This document shows, in pieces, positions 35,920 through 48,353 of a stretch of DNA of 64,000 nt (positions within the stretch are counted from its first letter, which is position 1; every line of letters begins with the position of its first letter). The DNA is taken from assembly GCA_023974075.1 (NCBI GenBank), contig CM043790.1, forward strand, positions 5,465,781-5,529,780. Reading direction: 5' to 3'. Made by a program: the position numbers and the translations under genes. The stretch comes from Chaenocephalus aceratus. Its lineage: Eukaryota; Chordata; Actinopteri; Perciformes; Channichthyidae. The notes under the pieces are model-generated. The model was given only the letters and a program-made list of their open reading frames with translations. It was not told where the DNA came from and did not search any database.

Positions 35920-37155
35920 TGTCGTACTGGACTATGTTGAGATGTATGTTTTTATTCTTGCCTTTTTATATTAGTAAATGGAAACTTTCCAAACATATAG
36001 TTGAATGCTTCTCCAACTCAACATTAATGTATTTCAATCTTTAGCTGTAGTATTGGATACCATTAAATGTTAAGGCAACCAATAAAGTTGCAACTGAGAC
36101 AATAATGTCATCCAACAAAAACCATATATAGATAAAGATTCAAAATGAAACTGGACCACTATATAATGGGGGGCAGACCACACTGACTGCAGCCGGTCAG
36201 CAGTAAGTACAGAGTGGCTACCTCTATAAGTCTTCGGGGGGGGGGGGTAGAGACAGAGTGAGGGGCTCCCATTGAGGAGTGTATTGTCTTGGGCTTTTCC
36301 TCTTGTTAGCACCCTTGGCCTCAGTGTGCTGTGAGACACACACACCACACACACACACACACACCCGCACACACACACCCCCCCACACCCCACTCCCTCC
36401 CTGTCCTTTTTCGGATCACTTAACAGGACAATTACTCTATCCATCTTTTCATCATGGTCTATTGTGTTTGTACCCTCGGTTTAGAAAGCTTTTATGGGGA
36501 AACCATCTCTTTCTCTGCTTTCAACTCTTTCTTCTCGCCTACATTCACATTGTACCATTTATAACAGTGATGCTACTGATTTAGGTTCAGGGTCAGTAGC
36601 AGACATGTTACTTGATTTATACTGACTTGATATATAACCTTTAATGAGGAGAACTTATAATTGTATCCCTTTTCTAACATATTTTTGCATTTCTGCGCTT
36701 AATAATTGCTGCTGCTAAGAACATGCTGGCATGTGCCGGTTGGTTTTGTAGGTGTGTGTCGTAATGAAAACAAAATGAACAAAGTCAGATAAGAAGATGA
36801 ATATTAAAACGGTAATCCTAGTTTGAAAATGTGGAGAAAGTGAGAAAGAATGCAGGAGAAAGGAATCATTGCTAGCGTAGCGCTATGGAAAGCCTCTTCA
36901 CACAGATTTTTGTTTTGTAGAAAGGAAGCATGGCTAGTGCTGGTGTCAGCACTTTACAAACAACTAACCACTTAATGAACCAACAACACTTCTCTGGATG
37001 AGAAGAGACGATGTGTTAATGTTTTAAAGTCTACAATTGAATGTAGCCCAATCAAATTGCAAGCTATCAGCTACATACTTGTTGACTACTAACAACATTA
37101 TATTGAATGAGAACATCATGTAAGCCTTGTTTGAGGGCATCGACCTGAAATGGAC
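35920..37155. other. Gene-free stretch with a CA tract
   Basis: A (CA)n-rich block at 36336-36386, preceded by a poly-G run near 36236. No gene recognised. Confidence 0.4.
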
Positions 37156-37159
37156 TGTA

Positions 37160-37348
37160 TGTTTTATATAGGCCTGCTAACAAAGGACTGGCTTCTCTAA
37201 AGCCAGCTGAGTAGCACTTGAAATGTTGTAGCTCTATGAAACCTGATGTACTTATGATTCTGTTTCTTCAAGGTTGTATCTTGTTGGTCGAACGCACTTA
37301 TTGTAAGTCGCTTTGGATAAAAGCGTCAGCTAAATGCAATGTAATGTA
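37160..37348 (+). mobile_element. L2-like LINE 3' UTR and tail fragment
   Basis: Matches the reverse complement of 30690-30880 along its length: 'aaaggactggcttctctaaa', 'gagtagcacttgaaatgttg', 'gtaagtcgctttggataaaa' and a closing 'aatgcaatgtaatgt'. Confidence 0.8.
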
Positions 37349-37881
37349 TGTAGCAAAAGTTTTGACGGAAAAGGTGATTTTTGTAGCATAAAATCAGTGT
37401 AAACTCAGTCATAAAGGTTATGGCGCTGAGTGCTAAGGCTGAGGCTAAGGCATGGTTGATTGAGATTACTCAGGACCCTTGGGATGAAGTGTTTATGTAG
37501 CAGGTCATACAAGATTTCATAATATTCCATTACCAATAAGAAGACAGCAATCGGTCTGCCTTTGATTTCAAATGAATGCTATACACATTGGCAGAAGCAC
37601 CTTTTTCAATAATAGTGCAATCAATTGTCCCCTTAAATGTTCAAGTAAGTTCTTCAGCTTTAAGCCCCCAGCGGAAGCTCAGCACAGCACCATCCCCCCT
37701 TTCAGAAAAGCAGCAGTTGGGGCTGAAGGTGGGGGGTGAAGGGCAGATTCTTTGAGAAGAAGCCCTGGTCCGTCCTCTGTGCTGGTGTCCAGACTTGATA
37801 GCCGTGCTATAGCAGGCCATTCAAGGATTTAAAAGGCGCTGACGCACTTGAGAGCGACCGAGAGCGTCCTTCCTTCCCCTG

Positions 37882-37939
37882 ACACACACACAAACGCGCA
37901 CACACACACGCACACGCACGCGCGCGCACACACACAACA

Positions 37940-37970
<31 letters not shown>

Positions 37971-37972
37971 CA
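37882..37972. repeat. (CA/CG)n microsatellite
   Basis: Mixed CA and CG dinucleotides. Confidence 0.9.
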
Positions 37973-37974
37973 AT

Positions 37975-40900
37975 TGTTTTAGTGTGTGTTGGCCCGCTGG
38001 TCTGTTGTGTGGAAGCTAATTCATAGCAGCTTATACATTTGTCAGACTACTGTAAATGCTCTGATCAGTACGTGTGTGCTCGGCCATTTCTACACAATCT
38101 TTGTATTCAAACAGTGCATTGCAACAATGAGTTGTACAACAAGTCCTCTTGAACGACAACACACATCAGTTTTTAACTACCTTTAAGACACATAAACATT
38201 TCCTGATCAGCAGGATGATATCATGTGTCTGCCGGTCTTTGACTGTTACACGTCACTCGTACATTTACGGATGCAACAAACGGGCGCTAACATTTGACTG
38301 AGCATCCTCCTTCTGCGAACGTTGTGACTCTGTAACGACGTCACTTGACTTCTTCACTTGCACCATATGGACGTATCGTTGCCTCGTGGGGTCCTGTCTC
38401 CGTTAGCATTATGTTTAATTTAGCAGTAGCTTTATTTTTCCTTGCTGTAATCTTTTTGATACTCTTATGCAAACAATTCTCATTATAGAATCATACGACT
38501 GAACCATGAAATGTGAGAGGTCCAGTCATATTTCCTCAGTAAATGTATTTATATCTCCCAGACACTACGATGGTTGGTTCCCTGACTGAATAGACGTTCC
38601 CCCGTTAAGTAAATTAACTTTAGAGAAGTTGTAGTTGCAACAATGAATATTCGTCATTGTTTAAATATAAATCATGTTCGTTTGATTACGACGGTTATTT
38701 TAAAAGAAATGTTAGTTGACAGCTCCATTTCAAATGACCCGACATAGTAGCCAAGTAACTGCCTCTGATGTTCCATTACTCTCCCTCCCTGTCTCTGAAG
38801 TCACTCGGTCAGGTCCATTTCTTTTCATTAATCTCCAGTGAAAGATGGTTAGCTTGGGTTCCTCAGCATGGAGACCTCTGTGTGCTCTCTATAGCTGCCA
38901 CCACATTCATCTTCAGCATTATCCCTGGGTTCACACACTCAGTCTCTTTCATCCTCCACCTGCTTGTATCTTAGTTAGCGTCTTTGTAAAGCTGTGGATG
39001 TATGTTTAATTGGAACATTGGGGACAATGTGGTACAGAACTTTAAGATTCATTGGATTCACGGATAAGCATTTCAATATATTTTACAAAAACGAGGCATA
39101 AGAATGTGCTGTCAGGTCCTAGATGCTCATTCCCTAAAGAGAACAACATTCCCATATATGATCTGTATCTCGTTATGAAGCCCAACTCACGTCCAGAAAC
39201 TATAATGGATGACATGGCAGAAGGCTAGCGAAGCTGATCACCACAGATCAGGCTCTATTGTAAGAGGGATCAATCAAAACGTATCAATAGAAACTTTAAC
39301 GACTATTGTATGCCGCGTCCAGAGTATGACCCTGGACGTGGCCACCCTGAGGAACTGAGGTTAAAGGTCACACACACAGACAGAGAGAGACGTTGCCACA
39401 CAGATCTGTGTCTCCGGCTCTCTCCGATGGACATCTACACGCTGAACCACTGAGATCTCTGTTTGTCAAGGAGTGAGAGTTTTACAGTAACATGTAAGGA
39501 GTGAGGACACATGTGAGATCCATGGCTTCTGAAGTCACAGTCTATGAATGTTTTATTTCCCATCTTCCTCGTTAGGCTCAGAATCGCTGGAGCATATCCA
39601 AGCGTGTATTGTGTGAGAGGAATTGTCCATCCAAGAAAGCCTGCCAGTCTAACACAGGCAGACCCAAAAGGTATCCACACTCGTTGTTGAGGTGTGTTCA
39701 GGTGACTGCAAAACCAACCTTTGATTTCATTTGGTTCAGACTCCTGATCCAATAGACACCATAGCGACAATGTGTTAGTCCATCGCTGGCTACCCAAATC
39801 CTATTGGTTCCTATGGGAAACAGTACCTCTTCAAATAAAATACTACTACTAGAAGGGTACAAGGGATGTAATGCTTTTGAAATGTGCCATCATTGCCATT
39901 GCCAATAAATGGCAAACTCTTTCCTGTAGACAATGGTCACTTCTCCCTATTTTGGAATATATCTTGATTATCAAAACTTAAATATACAAGCTTGTGAATA
40001 TAAAGATTTTGAATGAGAATATAACTACAATTTGCAGTTTTATGAACCATCCAACCTCGAAGCTTTGAATTGTGTGAATACAGCATTGGGATATATATGT
40101 TAGAGTATCCAATGTATTTGCAAATGTCTAGGTCTACTCAACTTTCAGAGGAAACATTGTATTGCACTGGACTACCTTTATACAACAGATAAAGGTCATT
40201 CTCACTATGATTTTACATATGAAACAAATAATGAAACATGTGAAATGTCATACTGTGTATGCTTTGCAAACCCACAGGTGTTTGGGGTCATGCAGCTGAT
40301 TAGACTCAGGGTGGAGATGGGCAACGTTGCATATGTTGTTGCCCTAGATAACGTCTGCATAAGAGAGAACATAATTAACTTTTAGGAGTTTGATTAGTCC
40401 ACCATTTAACCAACTGAAAGAATTCATTGTGCATAAGGAATCCCTTTACTTGTATACGTTACATTTAGTTTGCTGTTAATACTAATGTAATTGTGAGAAT
40501 ACAGGCAATCAACCCGTAACTTGTTGTACCATTACTTTTAATTGAGTACTAGATCTCATGTACTTATATTCCACCTCTGCTGCTCCCACAATCTGCAGTT
40601 AAAACAAAAGATTGTGTTGATTAAGATGAATTCATCAACTATGGTGTTGTCTTTTATTCACAACATGCGTAGATTGACTTGTTCTCCAGTGGCATGGTGT
40701 AAGACTTACAGGCCCCTCCCCCATTGCAAAAGGATGGGAAAAAACATGATTTCTCAGGAACTAAGTTAAAGAACTAAAACATTATACAGTAACCAATCCA
40801 GGATAGTTGATTTGGACTTTAAATTAATTTAAAATGCCTAAAAGCTGTGTGTATTGTGCTCCATTTTCTAATTGGACAACAGAGTCACAATGGGTATACT

Positions 40901-41020
40901 GCGGCTGTCATAACAGCAGAGGTTTTAGTTTAAAAAAAGATTTATTAGGTGTAAAATATCTAAAGTTTAAACTCTGAGTACAACATGATGGAGTGTACAC
41001 TGTGGCATGTAGTGGCATAT
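37975..41020. other. Gene-free stretch
   Basis: No gene recognised. A 120-codon minus-strand frame at 39435-39797 lacks any known domain and is treated as chance. Confidence 0.4.
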
Positions 41021-41021
41021 A

Positions 41022-41024
<3 letters not shown>

Positions 41025-41067
<43 letters not shown>

Positions 41068-41068
41068 C

Positions 41069-41138
<70 letters not shown>
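41025..41138. repeat. (GT)n microsatellite
   Basis: 114 bp of GT with GC and GG interruptions. Confidence 0.95.
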
Positions 41139-41139
<1 letters not shown>

Positions 41140-42084
41140 CACAGTAAGACAGTAACTCTATGGGGGAGTATCATTCTGAATGTAGTTCATTAAAGCTAAA
41201 CTCTCAAATTGAAATGTTATGAAAACATATTTTTTCGATGTTTCTAAAGTGAAAGCACAGTAGTTGTTCTTTTTAACCCTCTCCTCACCTACTTCATACA
41301 TCTCTGAAAAGAGTGTTTTTGTAGGGCATGATTTAACAAAGTATCAGTCGAAGACAGTTAATACAATAACTATAGTTTGTAGTGCCTGAACTCGTAAAAA
41401 AACCACCTTTTTTTAGCTTTCATTTTTAGTTGTTGGTCTCTCTCTCACTCAATCACTCTCTCTCTCTTTTATCAAGTTAGCCAAGTCTCGCTCTGGTACC
41501 GGAAGTGCACGACATCTTTCTTCAAAATAAGAGGAACGACATTTGTCAGTTCAGCAAAAGTTCAATATTTAATTTCTTGGCTACATCAAATCATATGCTT
41601 GTCTTGCTCATCAACATTTTCCATAAATACTTTAATATGATACTACCTAATGTAAACTAAAGTAAGTATAAACATCCTTTACATCCTACTTCACTATATT
41701 GATCTGACATCTAGGTACTAACTACATAAACCAAGATTATTAAAAGTATTTTTTGTTGTATATAAAATAAGATGTTTAAACAAAATAAACGATCCACAAT
41801 TAGATACATATGCTCGTGTTGACAGCTGAAAGATTAAGAAAATAATTCATTACTATATTGATATATTAAGAGAGACTTAAAACATGTCATGTAATCTCTT
41901 TGCTATTACTTTAATACTTTCTTATTTATCCTCAATAATTGGGATATACTTACACAACTAAAGTAGGCTAAGTGATCCAAACAGCTCCTCCACCACCTAA
42001 TGTTGAGGGAACGACCTTTTTAAATAGTGTGTGATCTTCAAACGTAGATGAAAAATGAAAACGCTGTGCTGCTTTAATTTTGAC

Positions 42085-42478
42085 AGCTTCTGCCGGAAGT
42101 GTATCCTTTATGCTAATCAGCTTGACGAGGCCGGGCATTGATAAAGCGGCGCCGCGGCAGGGGGGTGTCGGTGAACATACATGCTGCCTCCGCTCCGTCT
42201 GGCCCTCCGAGTGCCCTGTGCAACAAAAGAAAGTAACTTTAGGACCGAAGGAAAAAGAAATAAACTAGCACAGTGACTTCACGGAGACAACCAAGGGACC
42301 ATTCAATTCACTACTTCTAACATTCCCACTGTTAAAGTGGTAATATCTCCCACGAGTAAAAAGAAAGTTGTAGAACAAAATGTGGAGCGGCTTTTAATTA
42401 GTAGTTGTTAGCTAATGCGAAGTTACTTTTAAGGTTTGTTACCACATTTAAACAGACACAGTGCTGCAGGCACGGGGA
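42085..42478 (+). promoter_or_regulatory. Probable promoter/5' UTR of the D-type cyclin
   Basis: This GC-rich segment precedes the cyclin start codon. It contains GCCGGAAGTG at 42091-42100 (ETS-type core CCGGAAGT), ATGCTAATCA just after it (octamer-like) and GCGGCGCCGCGG at 42146-42157 (GC-box/E2F-like). Another CCGGAAGTG lies at 41499-41507. There is no clear TATA box. The transcription start cannot be fixed from sequence, and motif function is inference. Confidence 0.4.
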
Positions 42479-45400
42479 ATGGACCCCCAGTTATTGTGCT
42501 GTGAAGGGGACAGGCCTGTCGTCCGGAGGGCCTACCGGGACTCCAACCTGTTGAATGACCGGGTCCTGAACGCTCTGCTGCGGGCTGAAGACAAGTACCT
42601 CCCCGCTGCCAACTACTTCAAATGCGTCCAGAGAGAAATAGTCCCGTGCATGAGGAGGATAGTGGCTACCTGGATGTTGGAGGTGAGTTAACTCAGATAC
42701 ATGATGGTGGGTAAGAGACGTTCACAGACCTGGACATTTAAAGTCCCTCTGCAGAGTTCACTTTTAAGAAGCCTTCATCTCCGTTAAAAGTATGTAACCT
42801 GCAACCACTCTGCTCACTACCCACTCTGCTGATGGTAAGAAGGGGAGAGAGGAAGAAAGGGTGCACATGAGCCTATGCGTTTTTTACATTGTATTGCTTA
42901 GAGTCTAGACAATTTAAAATGCAGTAATGCAAAAAAAGAGCAGCAATTAGGGATTTCCACTGGTGTTTCCTAATGACGTTTTAAATGCTGTTAAATGAGT
43001 AATTTACTGGACTTGCGAATACTTGAAACTCCATAGGCAGACTTGTTGATACTGGTCCACAATAAATTAAAGAGGCTGTTATGAGGCAAACATGCTCTGC
43101 CTTTCGGTGGCTAGTGATTTTAACAGATAATAAAGAAGACTAACGTTCCCATAGCTTCCATACACTACGTCTTAACTTGCGTACAATAACTACTTTCATG
43201 CTCACATGCCAGTTCAACTTAACGCTGTAGGAAGAAAACCAAGATCCACAAATAATGCATACTAATATGTGCTCAAAAGACTTTAAATATATATATAGTT
43301 TTGTACATGTTGTAAGTTGTTTCGAGCTGCCATTCTCAAGGGCACCACGGCAGGGCAGGAGGTGAACTGGGACCTCTCCAAGTAGCAGTCCACACTCCAT
43401 ATTTAGGTCTGGTCGGGGACTTGAACCGGCGACCCACGGCTCCCAGTCCAAGCCCCTACTGACTGAGCCACTGATCTAAAAGAGATTCTAATGCAATCTC
43501 TATTTCTCTTTTTGCCAAGAGGTTATAGTATATTACATTCTCACTTTAATGACACTGAATTGATCATTTACTTTAATCATTGATTATCAAAATTGTGATT
43601 TTATTAATATTTTCCAATATCTTTTTCTGGTCATTTTCGTTATTTTTTTCTTATTGTCATGGCATAAATAAATAACCTATACCTTATTACGCACAGTTGA
43701 ATCCCATTAACATGATCCATGTTCTTTGCTATACCTTAAACATTTAACATGTTATATCCATTCCATTTTTCCCTTTGAATTGGAATTGTATTTTTGCCAG
43801 CAAACTGTTGGAAACGGCATCACCTCAAACAGGATTCCCTCCATCCTAGATAGGATTCACGCTGGCTTGTGAACTCTTGATCAAATATACAAGGATTCAC
43901 AATGTCTTTATTCAGATACTTAAACTCTTAGTGTTTGAAACTCACTCGTGGACATCATGGAAGTCATGATAACGCTTGGCCAGATATTGCAGTGGATCAA
44001 AGTGAATTCTTCTCATGCGCTACATAAGAAACGGTGTTGAATGGCAGTGTGTCTGGTCTGTGTGTGCAGGTCTGTGAGGAGCAGAAGTGTGAGGAGGAGG
44101 TCTTCCCTCTGGCGATGAACTACATGGACCGCTTCCTGTCTGTGGAGCCCACCAAGAAGAGCCACCTGCAGCTGCTGGGGGCCGTCTGCATGTTCCTGGC
44201 ATCCAAGCTGAAGGAGACAATGCCACTCAGTGCCGAGAAACTCTGCATCTACACCGACAACTCCATCACACCCACCCAGCTGCTGGTAGGTCTCCATCAC
44301 AGCACCGCACCGCACGTTGGGCTTGGGTCAAGTAGTCCCACTGTGACACCTGGAGGTTACAGATGTGTGTCTGCTGGGGGAAACTAGACATGTTCCTCAC
44401 GGACTACTAAAAGTGCTTCTAGATACCCCGTGCGTTGTCATGGTGCTGTTTATGGCAGGCAACTTGGAACACCGGAACAAAGATATGACCTCAGTACCAA
44501 TGCTTGATTAAGAAACGTCTGACTGGTGCGTCACTTTTAAAGTGGCAAGGCCTCCTTTCCTAAAGGATGGTCCAGGGTGTCTTGTGCAAAAATGCCACTT
44601 AGATACTTCTGGGTAATTTCCCTCCACTAAGAACCTTCCTAAGCCAAACAGATTAGTCCACCTCAAAGCTAGTCTTAGTGGGGATACAATAGGCAAAGCT
44701 CATAAGTACATCACTTATTTCCCTATGTCTGGCATCAGGCCCTCCGTCTGTCCGTCTGAACGGTTTCTTCCATCCAGACATTTCCTCGACTTATTATTGT
44801 CCCAGGGGTAAAGCTTCTAGAATGTTTAGTCATCTCTAGGCCGATGCTTGAAGCTCCACCACCAGGATGCATTACCCAGTGACCAACCCTCCATCATGGT
44901 CCCCAGAGGAGGCTCCCTAATGGGTTTTGATGACCCCTGACCTTCCTTGTTCACCTTAAAGCCAAAGATCCCCGCATGTAGACCGAACCCCTTCGTCCCC
45001 ATCTCTGTTAATCCCTGCATCTGTCTTAGGGATCAAACTTGAACCTGTCCCTCTGTCCACACAGCAAATGGAGCTGCTGGTTCTGAATAAGCTGAAGTGG
45101 GACCTGGGTTCAGTGACCCCCCTTGACTTCATCGACCACTTCCTGTCTCAGCTGGCTGTCAGGAGAGAGAACAGGCCCATCCTCAGGAAGCACGCTCAGA
45201 CCTTCGTGGCTCTGTGTGCCACAGGTACGCACGGGGCTATACGTCTCTTTTGACATCAGGAGAAAGTGTTCCCATTGGCTGTTGAGGCCGTCCTCGTGTG
45301 TTTCACAGTGTTCTGCTGAAGGCTGACCCCTCTGAAAGGGGGGATCTTTTTAAAACGTTGCTTTACGTTAACACTGAAGAGATGGTTTTCTCTCAGCTGT

Positions 45401-46608
45401 GACACAGTTGTTAAATGGTTGTCTACCAATCGAAAAGGCTCAAATAACCAAAACTCACAAAACATCTACAAAAAGCTGTAGTGTAGGGAAAGTAAGTGGA
45501 CAGGTGACACCGTTGGAGTAGCAACCAATGAAACCCTTAACATGGTATGTCACCCATGACAGTGATTGCCTCAGCGTCACAGTCTGAGGTAGTAAAGTAG
45601 CAGCCAGGAACAACACCAATAAGTGATCCATTACTGCGGCTGGTTCATGTTTTAATAACACTTTCATGAGGGGAGTAGAGACGGGACATTACAGCCTCCG
45701 TCTATTATTCCACCTGGACTTCCTGGGTCACATGTCTCACCGTTCCCTTTAACACCGCCTGCCCATGAACCCAGCCCCTGTTTGTGTTGTGTGCGACAGG
45801 CTTGGTGAGAAACAGATGACATGTAGCGAGATGATGTCATTAGAATACATACAGCTGTAACTGCATGTCATCACAGTCACAGTGCCACCCAGCTGTTAAT
45901 ATACAGTCTTTATCCAAGAGGTCAGCATCTCATTTACAGACTGGTCTTTAGTTTTCATCTACATTCATCTTCTCCTTTTTTAATATATATTTAAATGCTG
46001 TAGGTAGACCCCTGATATGCAACAAGTAAATAATGTTTGCTTTTAATTCATGTATTGAAATAAAACCGAATTTCTAAAGTATACTATTCACTATAGTTGT
46101 CTCTAGAATCCTGTGGGCCTTTATCTCCTGTGTCTGCAGTTCAGGAGTTGGATCAATATATTCTATTGAAATCATCGTCTCTGCCAATCAGAGGGAGCGA
46201 TACTATGCTCGTTAGTAAAGTAAATGAACGGTAACAAAAAGTCACGGTTATCTGACTTGTATCTGGTGATACTTAGATGAAGCAACTGATTACTATTTTT
46301 CACATTAGTAATGTTAACATAATTCACTTTTAAAGTAACCCTCCAAACCCTGTGCATGGAATGGAGTTACACAATGTTGTTATTGGTTGTCTATTGTTGT
46401 GTCACTTGTTATTTAAAATGTGTCATATTAATGTTAAGTTCCATGGTGTTGCAGATGTGAAGTTTATTGCCAGCCCCCCCTCCATGATCGCAGCAGGCAG
46501 CATGGTGGCAGCGGTGGAGGGGCTCCAGATGAGGATGGTGGGCAACGGCTTGATGTCTCAGAAACTGACAGAGCAGTTGGCACAGACCATCAGGAGTGAC
46601 CCGGTGGG

Positions 46609-46669
<61 letters not shown>

Positions 46670-46867
46670 TGTCTGACTTTCCACTAACCTGTCCTCTGTC
46701 CGCAGGACTGTCTCAGGGCGTGTCAGGAACAAATCGAGGCGCTGCTGGAAACCAGCCTCAGACAGGCACAACAACCCCAACACTCAGTTGCCATGGAAAC
46801 TAAGAACATCAGTGAGGAGCAGGACCTCTCAACGACACCCACAGATGTCCGGGACATCAACATCTGA
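42479..46867 (+). CDS. ccnd1: D-type G1/S cyclin (cyclin D1-like), five exons, complete
   Basis: Exons 42479-42682, 44070-44285, 45065-45224, 46455-46603 and 46706-46867 splice at GT-AG sites into 296 codons. The protein would bind CDK4/6 in G1 and direct phosphorylation of the retinoblastoma protein. Visible features: LLCCE at residues 5-9 (the LxCxE pocket-protein motif), [20 protein letters not shown] spanning the exon 1/2 junction, the cyclin box over about residues 50-150 with LASKLKE (Lys114 equals the CDK-contact lysine of D1), and the second fold starting near [20 protein letters not shown]. The tail [11 protein letters not shown] has Thr287-Pro, equivalent to the GSK3-site Thr286 of human D1. 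Length and five-exon layout equal the family norm. The ATG has G at -3 and +4. Residues such as [15 protein letters not shown] and the tail are closest to D1; FLASKLKE and LQLLGAVC resemble D2/D3. Neighbouring genes differ from mammalian CCND1, so ccndx is an alternative name. Confidence 0.93.
42683..44069 (+). other. Intron 1 of the cyclin gene
   Basis: A 1387-bp intron, GT donor at 42683 and AG acceptor at 44068-44069. It carries a minus-strand SINE at 43333-43475. The acceptor is preceded by a TG-rich and not a pyrimidine-rich tract (gtctggtctgtgtgtgcag). Confidence 0.85.
43333..43475 (-). mobile_element. tRNA-derived SINE
   Basis: Minus strand: the head TGGCTCAGTC...GTAGGGGCTTGG (A box) and GGTTCAAGTCC (B box, 43417-43427) are spaced as in a tRNA gene. 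A body with 'gagaggtcccagttcacctc' and 'gccctgccgtggtgccc' follows. The same body occurs in the opposite orientation at 10338-10412. The head lacks proper acceptor-stem pairing, so it is a SINE and not a tRNA. Confidence 0.75.
46612..46664. repeat. (CA)n microsatellite at the start of cyclin intron 4
   Basis: Uninterrupted CA tract beginning 8 bp after the exon 4 donor. Confidence 0.95.
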
Positions 46868-47821
46868 CTGAGTGACGGAGAGACAGGAGCAGGTGGAGCT
46901 GATGAAGTGGACAGAAACACATGGCTTTGTGTCACATGTGGAGTGTCACAGGGAGCTGGACTCCACAGTGTTTGGAACTGTTTACATGAGGTCCAGTTTG
47001 AACTGAGGCGGAACCTGAGGAGGCGCTGACACCTTCAGGACATGAGAACCTTAACACTGGTACCAGCTGGCTCAGAGAACAGGGGACAGTCGGCTGCAGC
47101 CACCAATGTGTTGTTTCCAAGGCTGTCTGGACCCAGGCCGCATTTACAAAAGGAAAAGAAAACCTTATCACAGAGACTGAACAGTGACTGGGGCGTTTAC
47201 ATGCCTGCATCAAATGTTTTATTCATACAAAATGAGAACAAGAATACAGATTTAGCTGGAGACACACCTCACTGACGGGGAAGCTCTCGTACGATCAAAA
47301 GGAAACTACGTGGGTTAACATCTTTACATAAGACTGGAACAGCAGGAAAGCTGCCCCAAACAAGTCTATTCTGTATTCCTATACATAGAACCTATACTGC
47401 CTTCTATAGCATGTCGCATAAGGAGTGTGCCCTCAGCCACTTAAAGAGATCTTACTTGATTTTAAATATTCTAAGTCATAATATGAATTTTTTATTGTGT
47501 TTGATAAACATGGGTCCTGGTCCGCATGTAAAGTGCTTACAGTATTGAGCTGTATGGTTTTGCTTCAAGACCAGGTTCAAGACGCATGATGATGATGTCA
47601 TCATTAGGGAGGTTGAGGTTTCTAAATTGAGACCCAGAAAAGCCTATCTGTTTGTTTTTTGGCTGATAAAATGTACTTATGGAATGTGTTGAAACCGTTA
47701 TTATATGTTATTACTGACTTGAACCAGTGCTCTCAGTGTAGTGCACACCTTACACCACTAGAGGGAGCTCAGTGCATCTCCTGTGCATCAGAAGCAAAAT
47801 ACATTGAACAAAAACATGAAG

Positions 47822-47868
<47 letters not shown>

Positions 47869-47974
47869 TCTGTTCTTCAGAGAAGGGGATAAAGCATGTT
47901 GGAAAGTAAGAAATCAGGTGTACTACTTTATTTGCTTGCTATATTTATTATTTCACATCAATTGACTTCACATC
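46868..47974 (+). other. Probable 3' UTR and downstream sequence of the cyclin gene
   Basis: No second gene is seen. A (CA)n tract lies at 47824-47866. I find no AATAAA between 46868 and 48480. The nearest plausible signal is ATTAAA at 48496-48501, which would make a 3' UTR of about 1.6 kb that includes the MITE at 47979. D1 3' UTRs are long in other vertebrates, but this end point is a guess. Confidence 0.35.
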
Positions 47975-47978
47975 TTAA

Positions 47979-48353
47979 AGGTAGGGTAGGTAAGAATGGA
48001 GAAAACCAGCTCGAGTGCCCTAGAATTTGAAACTAGCCAAACAAAAATGCCCCTTCCTTCAGACTTCCTTACAGAGCCCCTCCTCCAACGCGCACATGAC
48101 CAATGAGGGCACGAGATAAGTTTGTGCACGAGATGGAAGGCTGACAGGCAGGTAGGCCATCCAGTTATTTTAGCCGGGCCGGCTAAAATGATTGGTCGTG
48201 CTTTTTACAGCGCCACGGCTTCCAGAGATACATTTTGTTATGTAGGCCTATTTATTGTCAAAGCATTTCATGTATTCATTGCTATCGGGATGTTAAGAGC
48301 ATTCCATGGAATATAACGAAAAGTGTTTCTGAAGTGAATTACATATCCCACCT
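47979..48353. mobile_element. 375-bp MITE with TTAA target-site duplication
   Basis: The left end AGGTAGGGTAGGTAAG and the right end CATATCCCACCT are inverted repeats (AGGTAGGGTA versus AGGTGGGATA). TTAA flanks both sides (47975-47978, 48354-48357). TTAA specificity points to piggyBac or Kolobok mobilisation; the RGG-type ends lean to Kolobok. No coding frame. Confidence 0.7.

Noticed and set aside
39435..39797. 120-codon minus-strand frame
   Set aside because: No domain or conserved motif recognised; isolated in non-coding sequence.
43405..43473. Possible tRNA gene
   Set aside because: A and B boxes are present but the acceptor stem does not pair and a SINE body follows; called as a SINE.
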